DNA of 41,565 nucleotides from Methanomethylicus sp964513415 (GTDB taxonomy: Archaea; Thermoproteota; Methanomethylicia; Methanomethylicales; Methanomethylicaceae), in NCBI GenBank assembly GCA_964513415.1, contig CAZEMX010000008.1, forward strand, positions 1 to 41,565, given 5' to 3'. This document shows, one piece after another, positions 7,468-17,221 of the stretch (positions are counted from its first letter, which is position 1; each line of letters starts with the position of its first letter). A program made the position numbers and the translations under genes. Under the pieces are notes generated by a model. That model saw only the letters and a program-made list of their open reading frames with translations. It was not told the origin of the DNA and searched no databases.

Positions 7468-8485
7468 ATAAAATTACTTTATTCTTAATTAAGAAAGACT
7501 TAAGTTCTTCTTCTCCTTTGTGAAGATACATATCTGAAGAATCTTTTATACCTTCTTCTAGTAAAGATATGGGCAAAAATATCTTTCTCGATTTTAAACC
7601 TATTAGATTAGTCAATCTATTAGCTGCATCAAGACCTGCTCTATCATTATCGAAAAATACTATAACTTCCTCAAATCTGTTTGTAATTTCTTCTAAGTTA
7701 TCTGGGAACATACCTTCATTTTGAAACCAGATTACGTTAGCTCCTAAATTTCTAAGTACTCTGTAATCCTTATAACTTTTAGTTATTACAAGTTGTGAGA
7801 CATCAATGAGATGTTTAGTAATTATATCGTTTTTTGTACAGGTTGAAAGAAATCTCTTATGACCTTTTCTATAAGGAAAATAAAGTTTTTTTCTGTTTTC
7901 AGGAAAATCTGTATAAGCAAAACATTTGGTATATAGAGTTATTTCTCTATCACCTTTTCTACTATTTAAGATTTTCATTCTACTCACAGCAAAAACTTTA
8001 TCATCCTTAAGATTTTGTCTGGATATTCCATACTTACTCCAAAATAAACCATCTGTTTGATTAAAAGATCTTGTCTCAATAAGAATCTCAACTTTTTTTG
8101 TCTGTTTATCTATTCTTTCTGTTAACTCTTTATCCCTTTTGAATTCTTTATTATTTACTATATTCTCCTCTATAAACTTCAATGTAGAATAAAAGTTAGG
8201 AAGATTATAATATTTTTTTATAAATTCAAAACAATCATAATGAGTATTTGAAGAATCAGCCCAATCAACAAATAATAGTTTATTGGTATATATACTTCTC
8301 TGAAAGAAAGCACCTGGATGTTTATCCTGTCTTAAAGGAGAACAAATATAATCAAACTCTTTTGGTTCAAATTTAAGGACATATTTAAATATCTCTTCTT
8401 CTGTAATTTTTCTTAATATACTTCTCTTATCTATATATCCTCCTACTTCAATGTTGTCATCTTGTAGATTAAATAAATTATTCAT
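7442..8485 (-). CDS. DnaG-type primase with Toprim domain
   Basis: A 347-residue primase. The N-terminal part contains a CHC2-like segment (YICSPLRQDKHPGAFF, then LLFVDWAD and DCFEFIKKYY) in which most zinc-binding Cys are missing. The Toprim domain follows, with VITKSYKDYRVLRNLGANVIW and the metal-binding FFDNDRAGLDAANRL (acidic DxD at about residues 275-290). It makes RNA primers for the phage replisome. It is shorter than cellular DnaG because the helicase-binding C-terminal domain is absent. It is coupled to the UDG gene (26-bp overlap). Confidence 0.85.
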   Translation of the reverse strand: MNNLFNLQDDNIEVGGYIDKRSILRKITEEEIFKYVLKFEPKEFDYICSPLRQDKHPGAFFQRSIYTNKLLFVDWADSSNTHYDCFEFIKKYYNLPNFYSTLKFIEENIVNNKEFKRDKELTERIDKQTKKVEILIETRSFNQTDGLFWSKYGISRQNLKDDKVFAVSRMKILNSRKGDREITLYTKCFAYTDFPENRKKLYFPYRKGHKRFLSTCTKNDIITKHLIDVSQLVITKSYKDYRVLRNLGANVIWFQNEGMFPDNLEEITNRFEEVIVFFDNDRAGLDAANRLTNLIGLKSRKIFLPISLLEEGIKDSSDMYLHKGEEELKSFLIKNKVILYETIRHNS

Positions 8486-8517
8486 AATATATAGTTTTAA
8501 GAAGTCTATTAATTAAA

Positions 8518-9312
8518 TTACCAAGCAGCAGCTGGCATTCCACTTCCAGAATTCATAGCAGCTCCTGCTTCTGAAACACTCTTTGTTTGTTTATTAGCTT
8601 TATTGCTTTCCATATAAGACTGACTTCTTTTGAACTTATGGACATTCCCAGCATTATCTACATACCTAAGTCCTTTCATTACTATCTCATTGCCCTTTTC
8701 ATCTTTTTCTTTCCAAGTTCTTTCTTCTTTCCATTCTCCAACTGGGTTCATATGAGGAACTAAGAAAGCTCCATCCTTTAAGTTTTTAGGAATTTCAAGA
8801 TATGTTTGATTAGCATTTGGATTAATGTTCCATTGGTATTGTAAGAATAAATCTAAAGGAACTTTATTTGCAATACCCTGAGACATTAATTTAGAGACCA
8901 ATTTAAAATAGTCTACAAAATTACTTGGAGGTGTTGCAAAAACAGCTTTAAGGACCTCTTCAGAATTGAAAGCCTTCAAATAATGAGTCATAACAGCTTT
9001 AAAGTGCTTCATCTGTTCATTATATGCAGCTATATATTCTTCGGAAGAGGTATCAGTTATTTCACCATTCTTACCAAATACTTTTACAATAGGAAACCAT
9101 CTCTGACGTTGCTCAGTTTCTCCTATTTTGAAAGCAATATCCAAACAATCAATAGCTTCTTCATTAGCACCACCATTAGGGTTATACTCACACCTTACCA
9201 TTAAAACATTCTGATTTAATCCAAAAACTCCAAAACTTGAATTTTTTGACTTTAAACTTTCGTCTTGGTCATCTTGAAAACCAAAACCAATCATTACTTT
9301 TTCTTCTGACAT
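8518..9312 (-). CDS. Replication-associated protein, possible ssDNA-binding protein
   Basis: A 264-residue soluble protein with no catalytic motif. A central part with aromatic residues (for example RWFPIVKVFG and FLQYQWNINP) precedes a Gly/Ser/Ala-rich flexible tail ending in MPAAAW, reminiscent of the tails by which SSB proteins recruit partners. It sits between the primase and the AAA ATPase/helicase genes, in the place where crAss-like phages carry ssDNA-binding proteins. The function is inferred from position and tail. A Sak-type recombinase partner is an alternative. Confidence 0.5.
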   Translation of the reverse strand: MSEEKVMIGFGFQDDQDESLKSKNSSFGVFGLNQNVLMVRCEYNPNGGANEEAIDCLDIAFKIGETEQRQRWFPIVKVFGKNGEITDTSSEEYIAAYNEQMKHFKAVMTHYLKAFNSEEVLKAVFATPPSNFVDYFKLVSKLMSQGIANKVPLDLFLQYQWNINPNANQTYLEIPKNLKDGAFLVPHMNPVGEWKEERTWKEKDEKGNEIVMKGLRYVDNAGNVHKFKRSQSYMESNKANKQTKSVSEAGAAMNSGSGMPAAAW

Positions 9313-9314
9313 AA

Positions 9315-9620
9315 TTACTTATAATTAGGAATTAAATTATTTATTTCTGAAGTTTCTTCAACTTCGTTTTCTTCTTGTTCTACTTCTAATGTAGTTGTAT
9401 TATCCTCAAAATCTACCTCAGATGTGACATCATAAATAAGTTCATACTGAGGATTCTTAAATTTCCTGATCTTTAGACCTGCTTCTTTAAGAACCCTCTT
9501 CATTTGTGCTACAGGAAGGTTATAGTACTCAGCTAAAGGTTGTAATTTCATTCCTTCTTCTACTTGTTGTTTTAGAAAAGAAAGAGAAATCTTTTTTACT
9601 TGTTTTGTTTCTTTTTCCAT
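9315..9620 (-). CDS. Small HTH-like protein with acidic tail
   Basis: A 101-residue protein. Residues about 11-52 (SFLKQQVEEGMKLQPLAEYY followed by LPVAQMKRVLKEAGLKIRK) look like a helix-turn-helix of the type that reads a short DNA site. Residues 67-95 are strongly acidic. It lies 2 bp upstream of the ssDNA-binding-like gene, so it is co-expressed with it. DNA binding or replisome assembly are both possible; no family is recognised. Confidence 0.7.
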   Translation of the reverse strand: MEKETKQVKKISLSFLKQQVEEGMKLQPLAEYYNLPVAQMKRVLKEAGLKIRKFKNPQYELIYDVTSEVDFEDNTTTLEVEQEENEVEETSEINNLIPNYK

Positions 9621-9642
9621 AAAAATTAATTTTTAATATAAC

Positions 9643-10368
9643 TTATAAATCTTCATAATAAGCTCTTACAGCTTTTTCCACATATCCTAAGTCATTAGGT
9701 ATGTATAATTCTTTGAACATACCTACAGGTGTTTTAGCAGGAAATCTCCCATCAAAATTAGTTACAAATTCTTTTGATATTTTTTTAGTTTGTTCATCAA
9801 AAGATTGTTTACCAAATAAAACTACATCAAACTTTCCTTCAGGCGTAATATAGTCTTGAACCATCTTTCCTACAGTTTTAAATCTATATGATATAGTGTC
9901 TTCATTACTATCTCTATATTCTTCATAGTGAGCCATCATATAAAAATTTACAGTAGAAGAAGTCTCCATTGCAGTAAATACAGCATTCATACTTGCACCA
10001 ATTTCTTTGAAAGTATCATAACCTTTCTTTGATGCATTTGTCATATAGTAATCCTGCATAATATAGTTAGCATCGTCTATTACTATACTTTTAATTTCAG
10101 ATCTGTTAGCAAGTATAAAATTAATAGTCTTAGCTATAAAAGGGCCACTATTACTTATCAATCTATTTCCATTCTCTGCCGTAGGTGGAGATAGTGGATC
10201 AACCACTTTATAAACTTTACTACTACCTCTAAAAGGTAAAGGTTTTGATGTAGCACTTATAACAAAAGTTTCTTTAGGGTTTAACCCCTCAATACCTAAT
10301 TCTGGTAGATTTCCAATACTGGTAGTTTTACCAAATCCACTTGGAGCTAAAATTAAAATCTTCCCCAT
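9643..10368 (-). CDS. RecA-like P-loop ATPase, Sak4/AAA_24 type
   Basis: A 241-residue NTPase. Walker A is APSGFGKTT (residues 8-16) and Walker B is SIVIDD near residue 93-98. The compact single-domain architecture matches phage Sak4-like ATPases, which act in ssDNA annealing and strand exchange beside an SSB. Its start overlaps the stop of the DnaB-like helicase gene by 1 bp (TAATG). Its role in recombination-dependent replication is inferred from the family and from the adjacent SSB-like protein. Confidence 0.75.
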   Translation of the reverse strand: MGKILILAPSGFGKTTSIGNLPELGIEGLNPKETFVISATSKPLPFRGSSKVYKVVDPLSPPTAENGNRLISNSGPFIAKTINFILANRSEIKSIVIDDANYIMQDYYMTNASKKGYDTFKEIGASMNAVFTAMETSSTVNFYMMAHYEEYRDSNEDTISYRFKTVGKMVQDYITPEGKFDVVLFGKQSFDEQTKKISKEFVTNFDGRFPAKTPVGMFKELYIPNDLGYVEKAVRAYYEDL

Positions 10369-11519
10369 TATTTCTTTTCTTCAAATTTTTTAAAATCTTT
10401 TAATGCTCCGTTCATATTAACTCTGAAGTGCTGAGGGTATGGAGCATATCTACACTCAACAAGATGAATAGTTCTCATATTAGGATAATACTCATTTCTC
10501 TTAGCATCTTTAATAGTTAATCCAAAATGTTTTGTGAGATTATATCTCTCATCATTAGGATTAAACATAGTAAAAATATGGGTAGCTTCTTCAGAGAGAT
10601 TACCTGTGTCTTTGATCGTTTCTGGTTGAGGGTATATCATATCTCCCATAAACTTAAGTCTTTCTATGTCAGCCATATCTCTATTTAAATGTACTATTGG
10701 AACAAAAGAGTAATTTAAAAGATTCCTTAGCTCAGTAATATATTCAATAGTTTTATCTACTGTCTCCTTTATACTAAATTTCTGCTCTTTCCTAACTTTT
10801 CTTATAGTATCCAGGATAACTATAACATACTCATTAGGATTATTGGGTTTATATCCAATAAGTTTCTTTTCTGTCTTCTCTGTTTTTTCAGAAAAGTACT
10901 CTTGAAATAGGAATTCCCCCCTTTCAGAAGCAAAGTTAAGAACTTTCTTATAAATTCCAGTAGGATTATCAGGCTTATCAATAAAATCTATAAGTCCTTT
11001 TTTTACTAATACTCCAGATTCTGTATACTGTCCAAATAAAGGTATTATCCTCCTATCATAAGTATCTTTTATCTTTATAAAGAGATCTTCTGGAACTAAA
11101 ATAGTTTTGTTGTTGTCATCTTGTTTTTGTCCTCTTAAGAACCCACTTGAGATATCAATATAATTTTTTCCTTCATGTGTAATATTATTGGGTAAATTAA
11201 TTCTTGATATCCCATAATCTTTGTACAAGAAATGACATACATAGTCAAACTCCATAGTTACTCTATCCATTTCCCAAGAATAATATATCCATCTGATATC
11301 TATTTCGGGATGTTTTAGTAAATACAAGTAAGGACTTATAACAAAACCATAGTTTACAAATGTACTTTTACCAGTTTTAGGAGGGGATGCAATAGCATAG
11401 GTCATTCCTCTTTGAATACCGTCAATAGCTTTAGATATGTTTTCTAAACCTTCCCCCATAGGAAGACCCTTGTTTTCACCAGATTGACCCCTCTTAAATT
11501 CTACTATAAAATTACTCAT
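10368..11519 (-). CDS. DnaB-like replicative helicase (RecA-fold ATPase)
   Basis: A 383-residue protein with Walker A SPPKTGKST (45-53), a strand with acidic end VIVILDTIRKVRKE (about 240-253, Walker B) and a conserved SFVPIVHLNRD segment like the motif 3 region of DnaB/RecA-fold helicases. It lacks the N-terminal primase-binding domain of cellular DnaB. It should unwind the phage fork with the DnaG-type primase. It is followed by the Sak4-like gene (1-bp overlap) and preceded by an uncharacterised 178-residue gene that ends directly at its start. Confidence 0.75.
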   Translation of the reverse strand: MSNFIVEFKRGQSGENKGLPMGEGLENISKAIDGIQRGMTYAIASPPKTGKSTFVNYGFVISPYLYLLKHPEIDIRWIYYSWEMDRVTMEFDYVCHFLYKDYGISRINLPNNITHEGKNYIDISSGFLRGQKQDDNNKTILVPEDLFIKIKDTYDRRIIPLFGQYTESGVLVKKGLIDFIDKPDNPTGIYKKVLNFASERGEFLFQEYFSEKTEKTEKKLIGYKPNNPNEYVIVILDTIRKVRKEQKFSIKETVDKTIEYITELRNLLNYSFVPIVHLNRDMADIERLKFMGDMIYPQPETIKDTGNLSEEATHIFTMFNPNDERYNLTKHFGLTIKDAKRNEYYPNMRTIHLVECRYAPYPQHFRVNMNGALKDFKKFEEKK

Positions 11520-12056
11520 TTATTTCATTGTATTTGAGAGACTTGTTCTATCTTCTTCTGAACTTCTAATTTCATAAACCCTCTCAAGCCATACTTCTAA
11601 CTCACTTGTCTTGGATGTACCTTGACCCATAAAAATAAAATTATGTGACTTCATGAGATACTGAGGACTCTTTAATGATCTAAAATACAAATTCACTGCA
11701 TCTTTTACGTCTTCTACTCTTACTTCAGGGTTGTCTGCGAAGAATTTTCTAAATCTTGCTACACAAGTTTTCAAGTTTCCTGATCTCTCTGGATTAATCT
11801 TCTTGAAAGCATCCCTATATTCTTTAACCCATTCAAAATGTGTTATCATATCACTGAATAAAGGTATCTTCCATTCAATACCAGTATCTTTTGGTATAAT
11901 TATTCCAGAGATAAGAATTTGAGTCTTTAGAATATCAGGAATAAAAGTAGGTTTAAGCCCATAATGTAAAGATAGTAAATATGTAAGGCCATCATCAACA
12001 GAGATACCATTCTCTTTTAAAATTCTGATTATTTCTTCATTCATATAAATATTCAT
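11520..12056 (-). CDS. Conserved protein between two helicases
   Basis: A 178-residue soluble, largely helical protein with no recognised motif. Its stop is directly adjacent to the DnaB-like helicase start, and its own start overlaps the SF2 helicase gene by 20 bp. A second in-frame Met (residue 5, 12044) is an equally good start. A helicase-loader or accessory role would fit the position, but nothing in the sequence proves it. Confidence 0.75.
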   Translation of the reverse strand: MNIYMNEEIIRILKENGISVDDGLTYLLSLHYGLKPTFIPDILKTQILISGIIIPKDTGIEWKIPLFSDMITHFEWVKEYRDAFKKINPERSGNLKTCVARFRKFFADNPEVRVEDVKDAVNLYFRSLKSPQYLMKSHNFIFMGQGTSKTSELEVWLERVYEIRSSEEDRTSLSNTMK

Positions 12057-13176
12057 TAATCATTTTATAAACTATCTTATTACTATCCAGATTTTTAATA
12101 GCATTCTCTAACCAAACTTCATCCTGAGTTCCTTTGCAAACAAGAATGATAATTTTTGCTTTATGATTTGGTCTAATTCTTAAGGTTCTGCCAAGTCTCT
12201 GTATAAGTTGAATTTCACTACTCTTAATCTGAACTACAAGAGCACCATCAAGGTCAGGAATATTAATACCTTCATTTATAGCATCTACACAAGAGAGTTG
12301 ATTAATCTCTCCTTTCTTGAACTTGATTAAGTCTGTGTCACTTGTCTTAGAATGATATCTGTATTCACACAACTCATTAGCTTGATCTATATTACCACAA
12401 AATATCAAATTCCTTTCTGAAGCATTTAAGACTTTTTCTTTTATGTACTTTGCTGCTATTAATTTAGATCTTAAATTATAAATTAGATGCATTCTTTTAA
12501 GAATAAGAAACTCTCTTTTTCTTTCATCTGTAGGACTTAGATAAGGAAGATTCTTTAGCTCTTCTAATTTACTGGTAAGATAATCATAGTTCTTTTTTTC
12601 TGTAGTTTTAAAAGGTTTCTTTTTAGAACCAGCATCTATATATTTAAGAGAACTATTAAGTTGAGTGTATACTACTGTAATTTCATAGTCAGCAATAATA
12701 CCTTTCTCAATAGCTTCATCTAAAGTTAATACATGTTTTGCTTTAAAGTTTAATTGTTCAAAAAGAGTAATCTTATTTAGCTTCTCAGGTTCTGTAGCTG
12801 TAAGAGCAATTACTTTGTCAAAAGTGTTATCTATAAAAAATTCATAACTTAAATCTGTTATTCTATGAGCTTCATCCATAATAATTAAGTCAAAATGTTT
12901 ACCTTTAATTTTAGATGCAGAAGCATAACATAGAGCTTCAGTATTATTCTCCCATAAATCTATAGCCCCCCATTTCTCAAATTCTTCCTTCCAGTTATTG
13001 TCTCTTAAGTCCTCTGTTGGAACTAATACTGCTATACTTTTTACTCCTTTCTTTTTGGCATATTCAATAGGTACTCTGGATTTACCAGAACCTGTTGCCA
13101 TAGATAATAGTATATTCCCTTCAGTTTCTAAGCATAATTTAAGAGCTTTTTTCTGTTCTTTATCTCTTGCTGTCAT
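12037..13176 (-). CDS. SF2 DEAD/DEAH-type helicase
   Basis: A 379-residue helicase with motif I MATGSGKS (26-33), motif Ia AVLVPTEDLRDN, motif II MDEAH (100-104), motif III ALTATEP (about 126-132), motif V GINIPDLDGALV and motif VI QLIQRLGRTLRIRP. This is the core of the type III restriction R-subunit/UvsW-like group, with no accessory domains. It probably remodels branched DNA during replication and recombination. It is preceded by a small exported protein and followed, with a 20-bp overlap, by the 178-residue gene. Confidence 0.9.
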   Translation of the reverse strand: MTARDKEQKKALKLCLETEGNILLSMATGSGKSRVPIEYAKKKGVKSIAVLVPTEDLRDNNWKEEFEKWGAIDLWENNTEALCYASASKIKGKHFDLIIMDEAHRITDLSYEFFIDNTFDKVIALTATEPEKLNKITLFEQLNFKAKHVLTLDEAIEKGIIADYEITVVYTQLNSSLKYIDAGSKKKPFKTTEKKNYDYLTSKLEELKNLPYLSPTDERKREFLILKRMHLIYNLRSKLIAAKYIKEKVLNASERNLIFCGNIDQANELCEYRYHSKTSDTDLIKFKKGEINQLSCVDAINEGINIPDLDGALVVQIKSSEIQLIQRLGRTLRIRPNHKAKIIILVCKGTQDEVWLENAIKNLDSNKIVYKMINEYLYE

Positions 13177-13225
13177 TTTTATAAATATCTTTTTGTTGAG
13201 GATTCTCTTACTAAATTTAATATTG

Positions 13226-13630
13226 TTAATCTGTGACTAAGGAACAACTATAAGAATAGGCTAAATCACTATATCCTATAGTAATTATTACTATATTTTT
13301 CCCAGTTGTACTAACACTTATATTAAAGGATATATTCTTATATTCAGAATCAGTTGCTTTACCCTCTACTTCATAATACCCATCCTTAAAATATTTTCTA
13401 TCTACGAGAAAATCTATTATTTGAGTTTCATTAGAATAAATAATACATCTTTGTCTTGATAGATCCAAAGTTATTGGGAAGTCTACAAGTTTACTATCTA
13501 CATTTTTATAAGCATCTACTATGACAATTCTCTTTGCTCTAAGTGTAAAGAAGTCTCTTTCTTGGGCTTCTATAAAAAAAGTCGTTACTCCAAGTAATAG
13601 AATTATTACCGATAAAATTTTAGTTTTCAT
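13226..13630 (-). CDS. Small exported protein in the replication operon
   Basis: A 134-residue protein with a clear N-terminal signal peptide: positively charged MKTK, hydrophobic ILSVIILLLGVTTFF, and a likely signal peptidase I site after IEA or IEAQ near residue 23. The mature part (about 110 residues) is beta-rich with two Cys (RQRCII and SYSCSL) that could form a disulfide. No lipobox is seen. An envelope protein between helicase and polymerase genes is unusual. Superinfection exclusion or cell-surface modification is possible, but no family is recognised. Confidence 0.75.
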   Translation of the reverse strand: MKTKILSVIILLLGVTTFFIEAQERDFFTLRAKRIVIVDAYKNVDSKLVDFPITLDLSRQRCIIYSNETQIIDFLVDRKYFKDGYYEVEGKATDSEYKNISFNISVSTTGKNIVIITIGYSDLAYSYSCSLVTD

Positions 13631-13680
13631 TTTATTTTTTTATTATGTTTCTTTTGATTATGTTTTTTCATTTGAAGTAA

Positions 13681-15621
13681 TCAGTGAATTTCTGAATATC
13701 TTAATCCAAAATCAATGCTTACAGTTATAGGAACATTGAGCTTTAATTCTTGATTTACTTCTTCCATAGATTGAGTAATATATTGTCTATAGAGTTCTTT
13801 ATCCTCTTTTTTAAGATAAGTAGCTACTTCATCATGATATTGAAGGATCATTTTAATCCCTTTCTTTCTCATATGAAATATCCATCTATCTTCTACGTAT
13901 GAGCCTGTACCCTGGTTCAAAACCGAAAAAATATCCTTTTCAACTCTTAAAGAATACCAGAACTTACTGATAGGATTAAATAACCAAAGTTGTCCATTAG
14001 CTCTCTTGGTAATTACATTAGCAGCAACTTGTTTTACAGCTTTATTTCTTTTCCAATAAGTAGAGTGTAGATTTTTAGCAAATTCAAGACTCTTCCCAAG
14101 AGATTTTGCAATCTTTGGTGGTCCAGCTCCATATACAGCACTAAAGTTGAGAGTCTTAGCAGCATATCTTATTTCTGAAAGAGATAAAAACTCTTCTTGT
14201 TCCTCTTCTGTTTTATCTCCCTTCTTTTTTAATTCTTTATATCTTTCTACTTCTTCTTTTGACATAAGCCCAGCTAATAGTGCAATATCAAGATGAGGAT
14301 CAAATCCAGGAACACGCATTTGATTTACATATTCAGGATCAAAGAAATACATATAATGCTGTTTTGTGGTATCCTCAAGAGCATGTACATCACTACCACA
14401 AATAAGATAATCTTCATTAGGGACTTTAATAAGATCTCTAATTTCCTTTCCAAGATAAGTACCAACCTTAGGGAGATTGACTAGTGGTTTCCTATGCTGC
14501 ATGCGTAAACTGTTGGTGAAGCCACCAATAGAAGCTACTGCTCTGTTTTCAGAGTCTATAGATCCTAAAAAAGATTCAAATATACCTTTTCTATGATTCA
14601 TTAAAGCAAGATTCTCAAGATTCTCAAGATAAGGATAATCCTTATACATTGCTCTTATATTGCTACATATGTTTCCATCATCATCTGTAATCTGTGGTAT
14701 ATCAGAAACCTCCCCTGTAGTCTTACTCTTAACTTCTTTGTATATCGTAGGTTTCCAACCAAGAGAAAATAACCAGTCTTTGACTTGCTGTATAGAATTA
14801 GGATTTCCCCTTTCAATTTTCTCAAGCATTTCAAAACTCTGAATTTCTGAATTTAGATTATATTCTCTCATATACTGTAGCCACTTTTCTCCAGCTGCTG
14901 AAAGAGTCCCATCTTTTTTATAAAACTTCTCAGGTTTAGTGATAGTCTTATAAAATTTCTGTACTGGCATATGTTCAGATAACTCTGTAATCTTTTTCTC
15001 TATTTCTTCTTCAAGGTCCTTAAGAGTTTTTTCACAGAGTTCTCTATCTATATAACAAGGGTTTTCTTCTTGTTCTCTTGCACAGTCTAATTTAAAATTG
15101 AGGTAGTTTATAATTCTGAATATCTGAGAACCCTCGCCCCCATATAGATTAACTAAGAATTCCATTTCATCTTTCCAAAGAAGACTATTTATAAGTACGT
15201 CAGTCTCACATCTATTAATGTAGTCTTTTATGTCCAAGTTCTTCCAGTCATTTATGACAGGTTTAGGTACATTATAATATTCCCCCCAAGATTCAAGGTT
15301 ATGTTTCTTTCTAGGAACAAGGATTTTATTCTTAATCTCAGTTGAATACAAATACCAAGAAAGACCAAGAGTATCAATAAGGAACTTGTTTATTTCAATA
15401 TTGAGTATCTTTTTTAACACAGGTATGTCATATCTGATAATATTATGACCCACTAGACATTGAGATTCAGAAATAAAATTTTCTATCTCCTTATAATCTG
15501 TGATAGAACCTTTATTTACTAACTGAAAATCTGAAGTAAAGTTTCTATAAGATAGGCAATGTATTTTTGTAGCATCTTTTATTAAACCATCTGCTTCAAT
15601 ATCTAATACAGTATATATCAT
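13681..15621 (-). CDS. Family A DNA polymerase with 3'-5' exonuclease
   Basis: A 646-residue replicative polymerase. The proofreading domain has Exo I DIEAD (D7, E9), Exo II GHNIIRYD (58-65) and Exo III around YINRCETDV (about 130-140). The polymerase domain has motif A (CGSDVHALEDTT, about 405-417), motif B (KTLNFSAVYGAG, about 500-512) and motif C (QYHDEV, about 594-599). The 5'-nuclease domain of cellular Pol I is absent. Crassvirales use either PolA or PolB, and this window belongs to the PolA type. The stop overlaps the start of the small OB-like gene by 4 bp. Confidence 0.95.
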   Translation of the reverse strand: MIYTVLDIEADGLIKDATKIHCLSYRNFTSDFQLVNKGSITDYKEIENFISESQCLVGHNIIRYDIPVLKKILNIEINKFLIDTLGLSWYLYSTEIKNKILVPRKKHNLESWGEYYNVPKPVINDWKNLDIKDYINRCETDVLINSLLWKDEMEFLVNLYGGEGSQIFRIINYLNFKLDCAREQEENPCYIDRELCEKTLKDLEEEIEKKITELSEHMPVQKFYKTITKPEKFYKKDGTLSAAGEKWLQYMREYNLNSEIQSFEMLEKIERGNPNSIQQVKDWLFSLGWKPTIYKEVKSKTTGEVSDIPQITDDDGNICSNIRAMYKDYPYLENLENLALMNHRKGIFESFLGSIDSENRAVASIGGFTNSLRMQHRKPLVNLPKVGTYLGKEIRDLIKVPNEDYLICGSDVHALEDTTKQHYMYFFDPEYVNQMRVPGFDPHLDIALLAGLMSKEEVERYKELKKKGDKTEEEQEEFLSLSEIRYAAKTLNFSAVYGAGPPKIAKSLGKSLEFAKNLHSTYWKRNKAVKQVAANVITKRANGQLWLFNPISKFWYSLRVEKDIFSVLNQGTGSYVEDRWIFHMRKKGIKMILQYHDEVATYLKKEDKELYRQYITQSMEEVNQELKLNVPITVSIDFGLRYSEIH

Positions 15622-15908
15622 CTTTTTAACTTTATTTTCTTGATAATGATATTATTATACTTCATATCCCCTTTTTCAGAGCCTTCAAATATAAATTCAA
15701 TAACTACATGAGAATTTACCTCAATACCCTCTCTTTGAAGTTCTTTGATATTAGAATTTCTAATCTCCATAAAAACAGTTTGACCATCTTCTGTCAGAAT
15801 AGTTATCATAACTTTCAACAAATCTGGTTTAGTTGTTCTTCTAATCTGAGTAATGGAACTTACGTCTTTTACATAACCTTCCATTATAAGTGCTTTTTTT
15901 TCTTCCAT
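15618..15908 (-). CDS. Small beta-barrel (OB-like) protein next to the polymerase
   Basis: A 96-residue protein with alternating strands (MEGYVKDVSS, LLKVMITILTEDGQTVFMEI, NSHVVIEFIFEGS, YNNIIIKKIKLKR), matching the rhythm of an OB fold such as PriB or DUF3127-type proteins. It lies between the SF1 helicase and the polymerase (4-bp overlap with the polymerase start). A ssDNA-binding or polymerase accessory role is a reasonable inference, but no diagnostic motif is present. Confidence 0.75.
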   Translation of the reverse strand: MEEKKALIMEGYVKDVSSITQIRRTTKPDLLKVMITILTEDGQTVFMEIRNSNIKELQREGIEVNSHVVIEFIFEGSEKGDMKYNNIIIKKIKLKR

Positions 15909-15910
15909 AA

Positions 15911-17221
15911 TTATACCTTATATAAAATTACTAATTCTTTTGCTCTTGTAATAGCCGTATAAAGAAGTTTGTTGTATTCATTGATATCTTTATTATATGA
16001 TAAGTCTCTCATATTAATAATAACTTGATTATAACTACTTCCCTGACTTTTGTGTACCGTAATAGCATGATTATATTTAATATCAGCATATCCTTCCATA
16101 AAATTATAAAAATCTTCCCATCTTAAAAGTCCTGCTTTAGCTTTCAAGGATAAATCCTTACATATTTCTTTGAAAAGTTTTTCCGAGTCTTCATGTATAA
16201 TAGGAATTTCTCTATTAACTATATACATTTTTAATTTCTCGTATCTTTCAAGAAATTCTGGTTGGTCTATATTTTCAGCATTATGCTCAGGATTAATAAT
16301 TTTATAGATACATAAATTTCTCTCTACTACTTCAAGAGTTATAACAGTAATTTCTTCATTAGTAAAAAACTTATCATAGGGGGTATTAAAAATTAATGAC
16401 TCTCCTATTTCTACCTTTTTTGGGTTTCCATAGATTCTTCTTCTTACTTGAGAATTTATGTAATCTACCTCTTTGTTAGTCCATGCTAAGTATTTTAAAT
16501 CATCTGTACCATTTATAGCAGCTAATGTTTCTATTACTTTGTCAGTATCATTAGAAAATATATACCCACCAATATTTTTTCTATTATCTTTTCTACTTTT
16601 TATAAGAGAAAAGTCTCTACTAAGATCTATAATAGGATTTCCTTCTCCTTGTCTGATAATTTCTGTAAGTTCAACTTTAGGATAACCAGCAGTAAATACA
16701 GGTGAGACTGGTTCACCAACTGGGGGTAGTTGAGCCTCATCTCCAATGAAAATTACTTTAATTCTTTCAGAATATTCCTCAATATATTTCAAAAGTTCAG
16801 TATTTAACATTGAAGCTTCATCAACTATAAGTATATTTACTCCTTGTAAAGGTTTTTCTCCATACTTGTCAGGTTTAAACTCCACTGTACCATTTCTCTC
16901 ATTTATATATCTCTGAAGTCTTAAGGCAGAATGTGTAGTTTTAAAATCATTATATTTTCCAAATTCTTCTCCTATCTTTTCTTTTAAAACTTTCACAGCT
17001 TTATTTGTAGGTGCTGAACACACTGATTTTAAATCAGAAGAATATCTTCTTTTATCCTCTCTTTCTTTTCTTTTAAGCTCTCTTAGAAGAAATTTCATCA
17101 ATGTTGACTTTCCTGTTCCTGCCTTCCCCGTAATCAAAAGTCTATTACTTCTTGAAAGGACATCAAGACTTTGGTATAAAATTTCAGACTGGTGCTCAGT
17201 TAGTACTATTTCATTCATCAT
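15911..17221 (-). CDS. SF1 helicase, Dda/RecD-like
   Basis: A 436-residue helicase. Motif I is LLITGKAGTGKSTLMKFL (about 29-46), motif II LIVDEASMLN (about 129-138), motif III IFIGDEAQLPPVG, motif V HAITVHKSQGSSYNQVII and motif VI LLYTAITRAKELVIL at the C-terminus. The compact form resembles T4 Dda and the short RecD-like helicases of crAss-like phages. It likely helps initiate replication or removes bound proteins. It overlaps the zinc-ribbon gene by 4 bp. Confidence 0.92.
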   Translation of the reverse strand: MMNEIVLTEHQSEILYQSLDVLSRSNRLLITGKAGTGKSTLMKFLLRELKRKEREDKRRYSSDLKSVCSAPTNKAVKVLKEKIGEEFGKYNDFKTTHSALRLQRYINERNGTVEFKPDKYGEKPLQGVNILIVDEASMLNTELLKYIEEYSERIKVIFIGDEAQLPPVGEPVSPVFTAGYPKVELTEIIRQGEGNPIIDLSRDFSLIKSRKDNRKNIGGYIFSNDTDKVIETLAAINGTDDLKYLAWTNKEVDYINSQVRRRIYGNPKKVEIGESLIFNTPYDKFFTNEEITVITLEVVERNLCIYKIINPEHNAENIDQPEFLERYEKLKMYIVNREIPIIHEDSEKLFKEICKDLSLKAKAGLLRWEDFYNFMEGYADIKYNHAITVHKSQGSSYNQVIINMRDLSYNKDINEYNKLLYTAITRAKELVILYKV

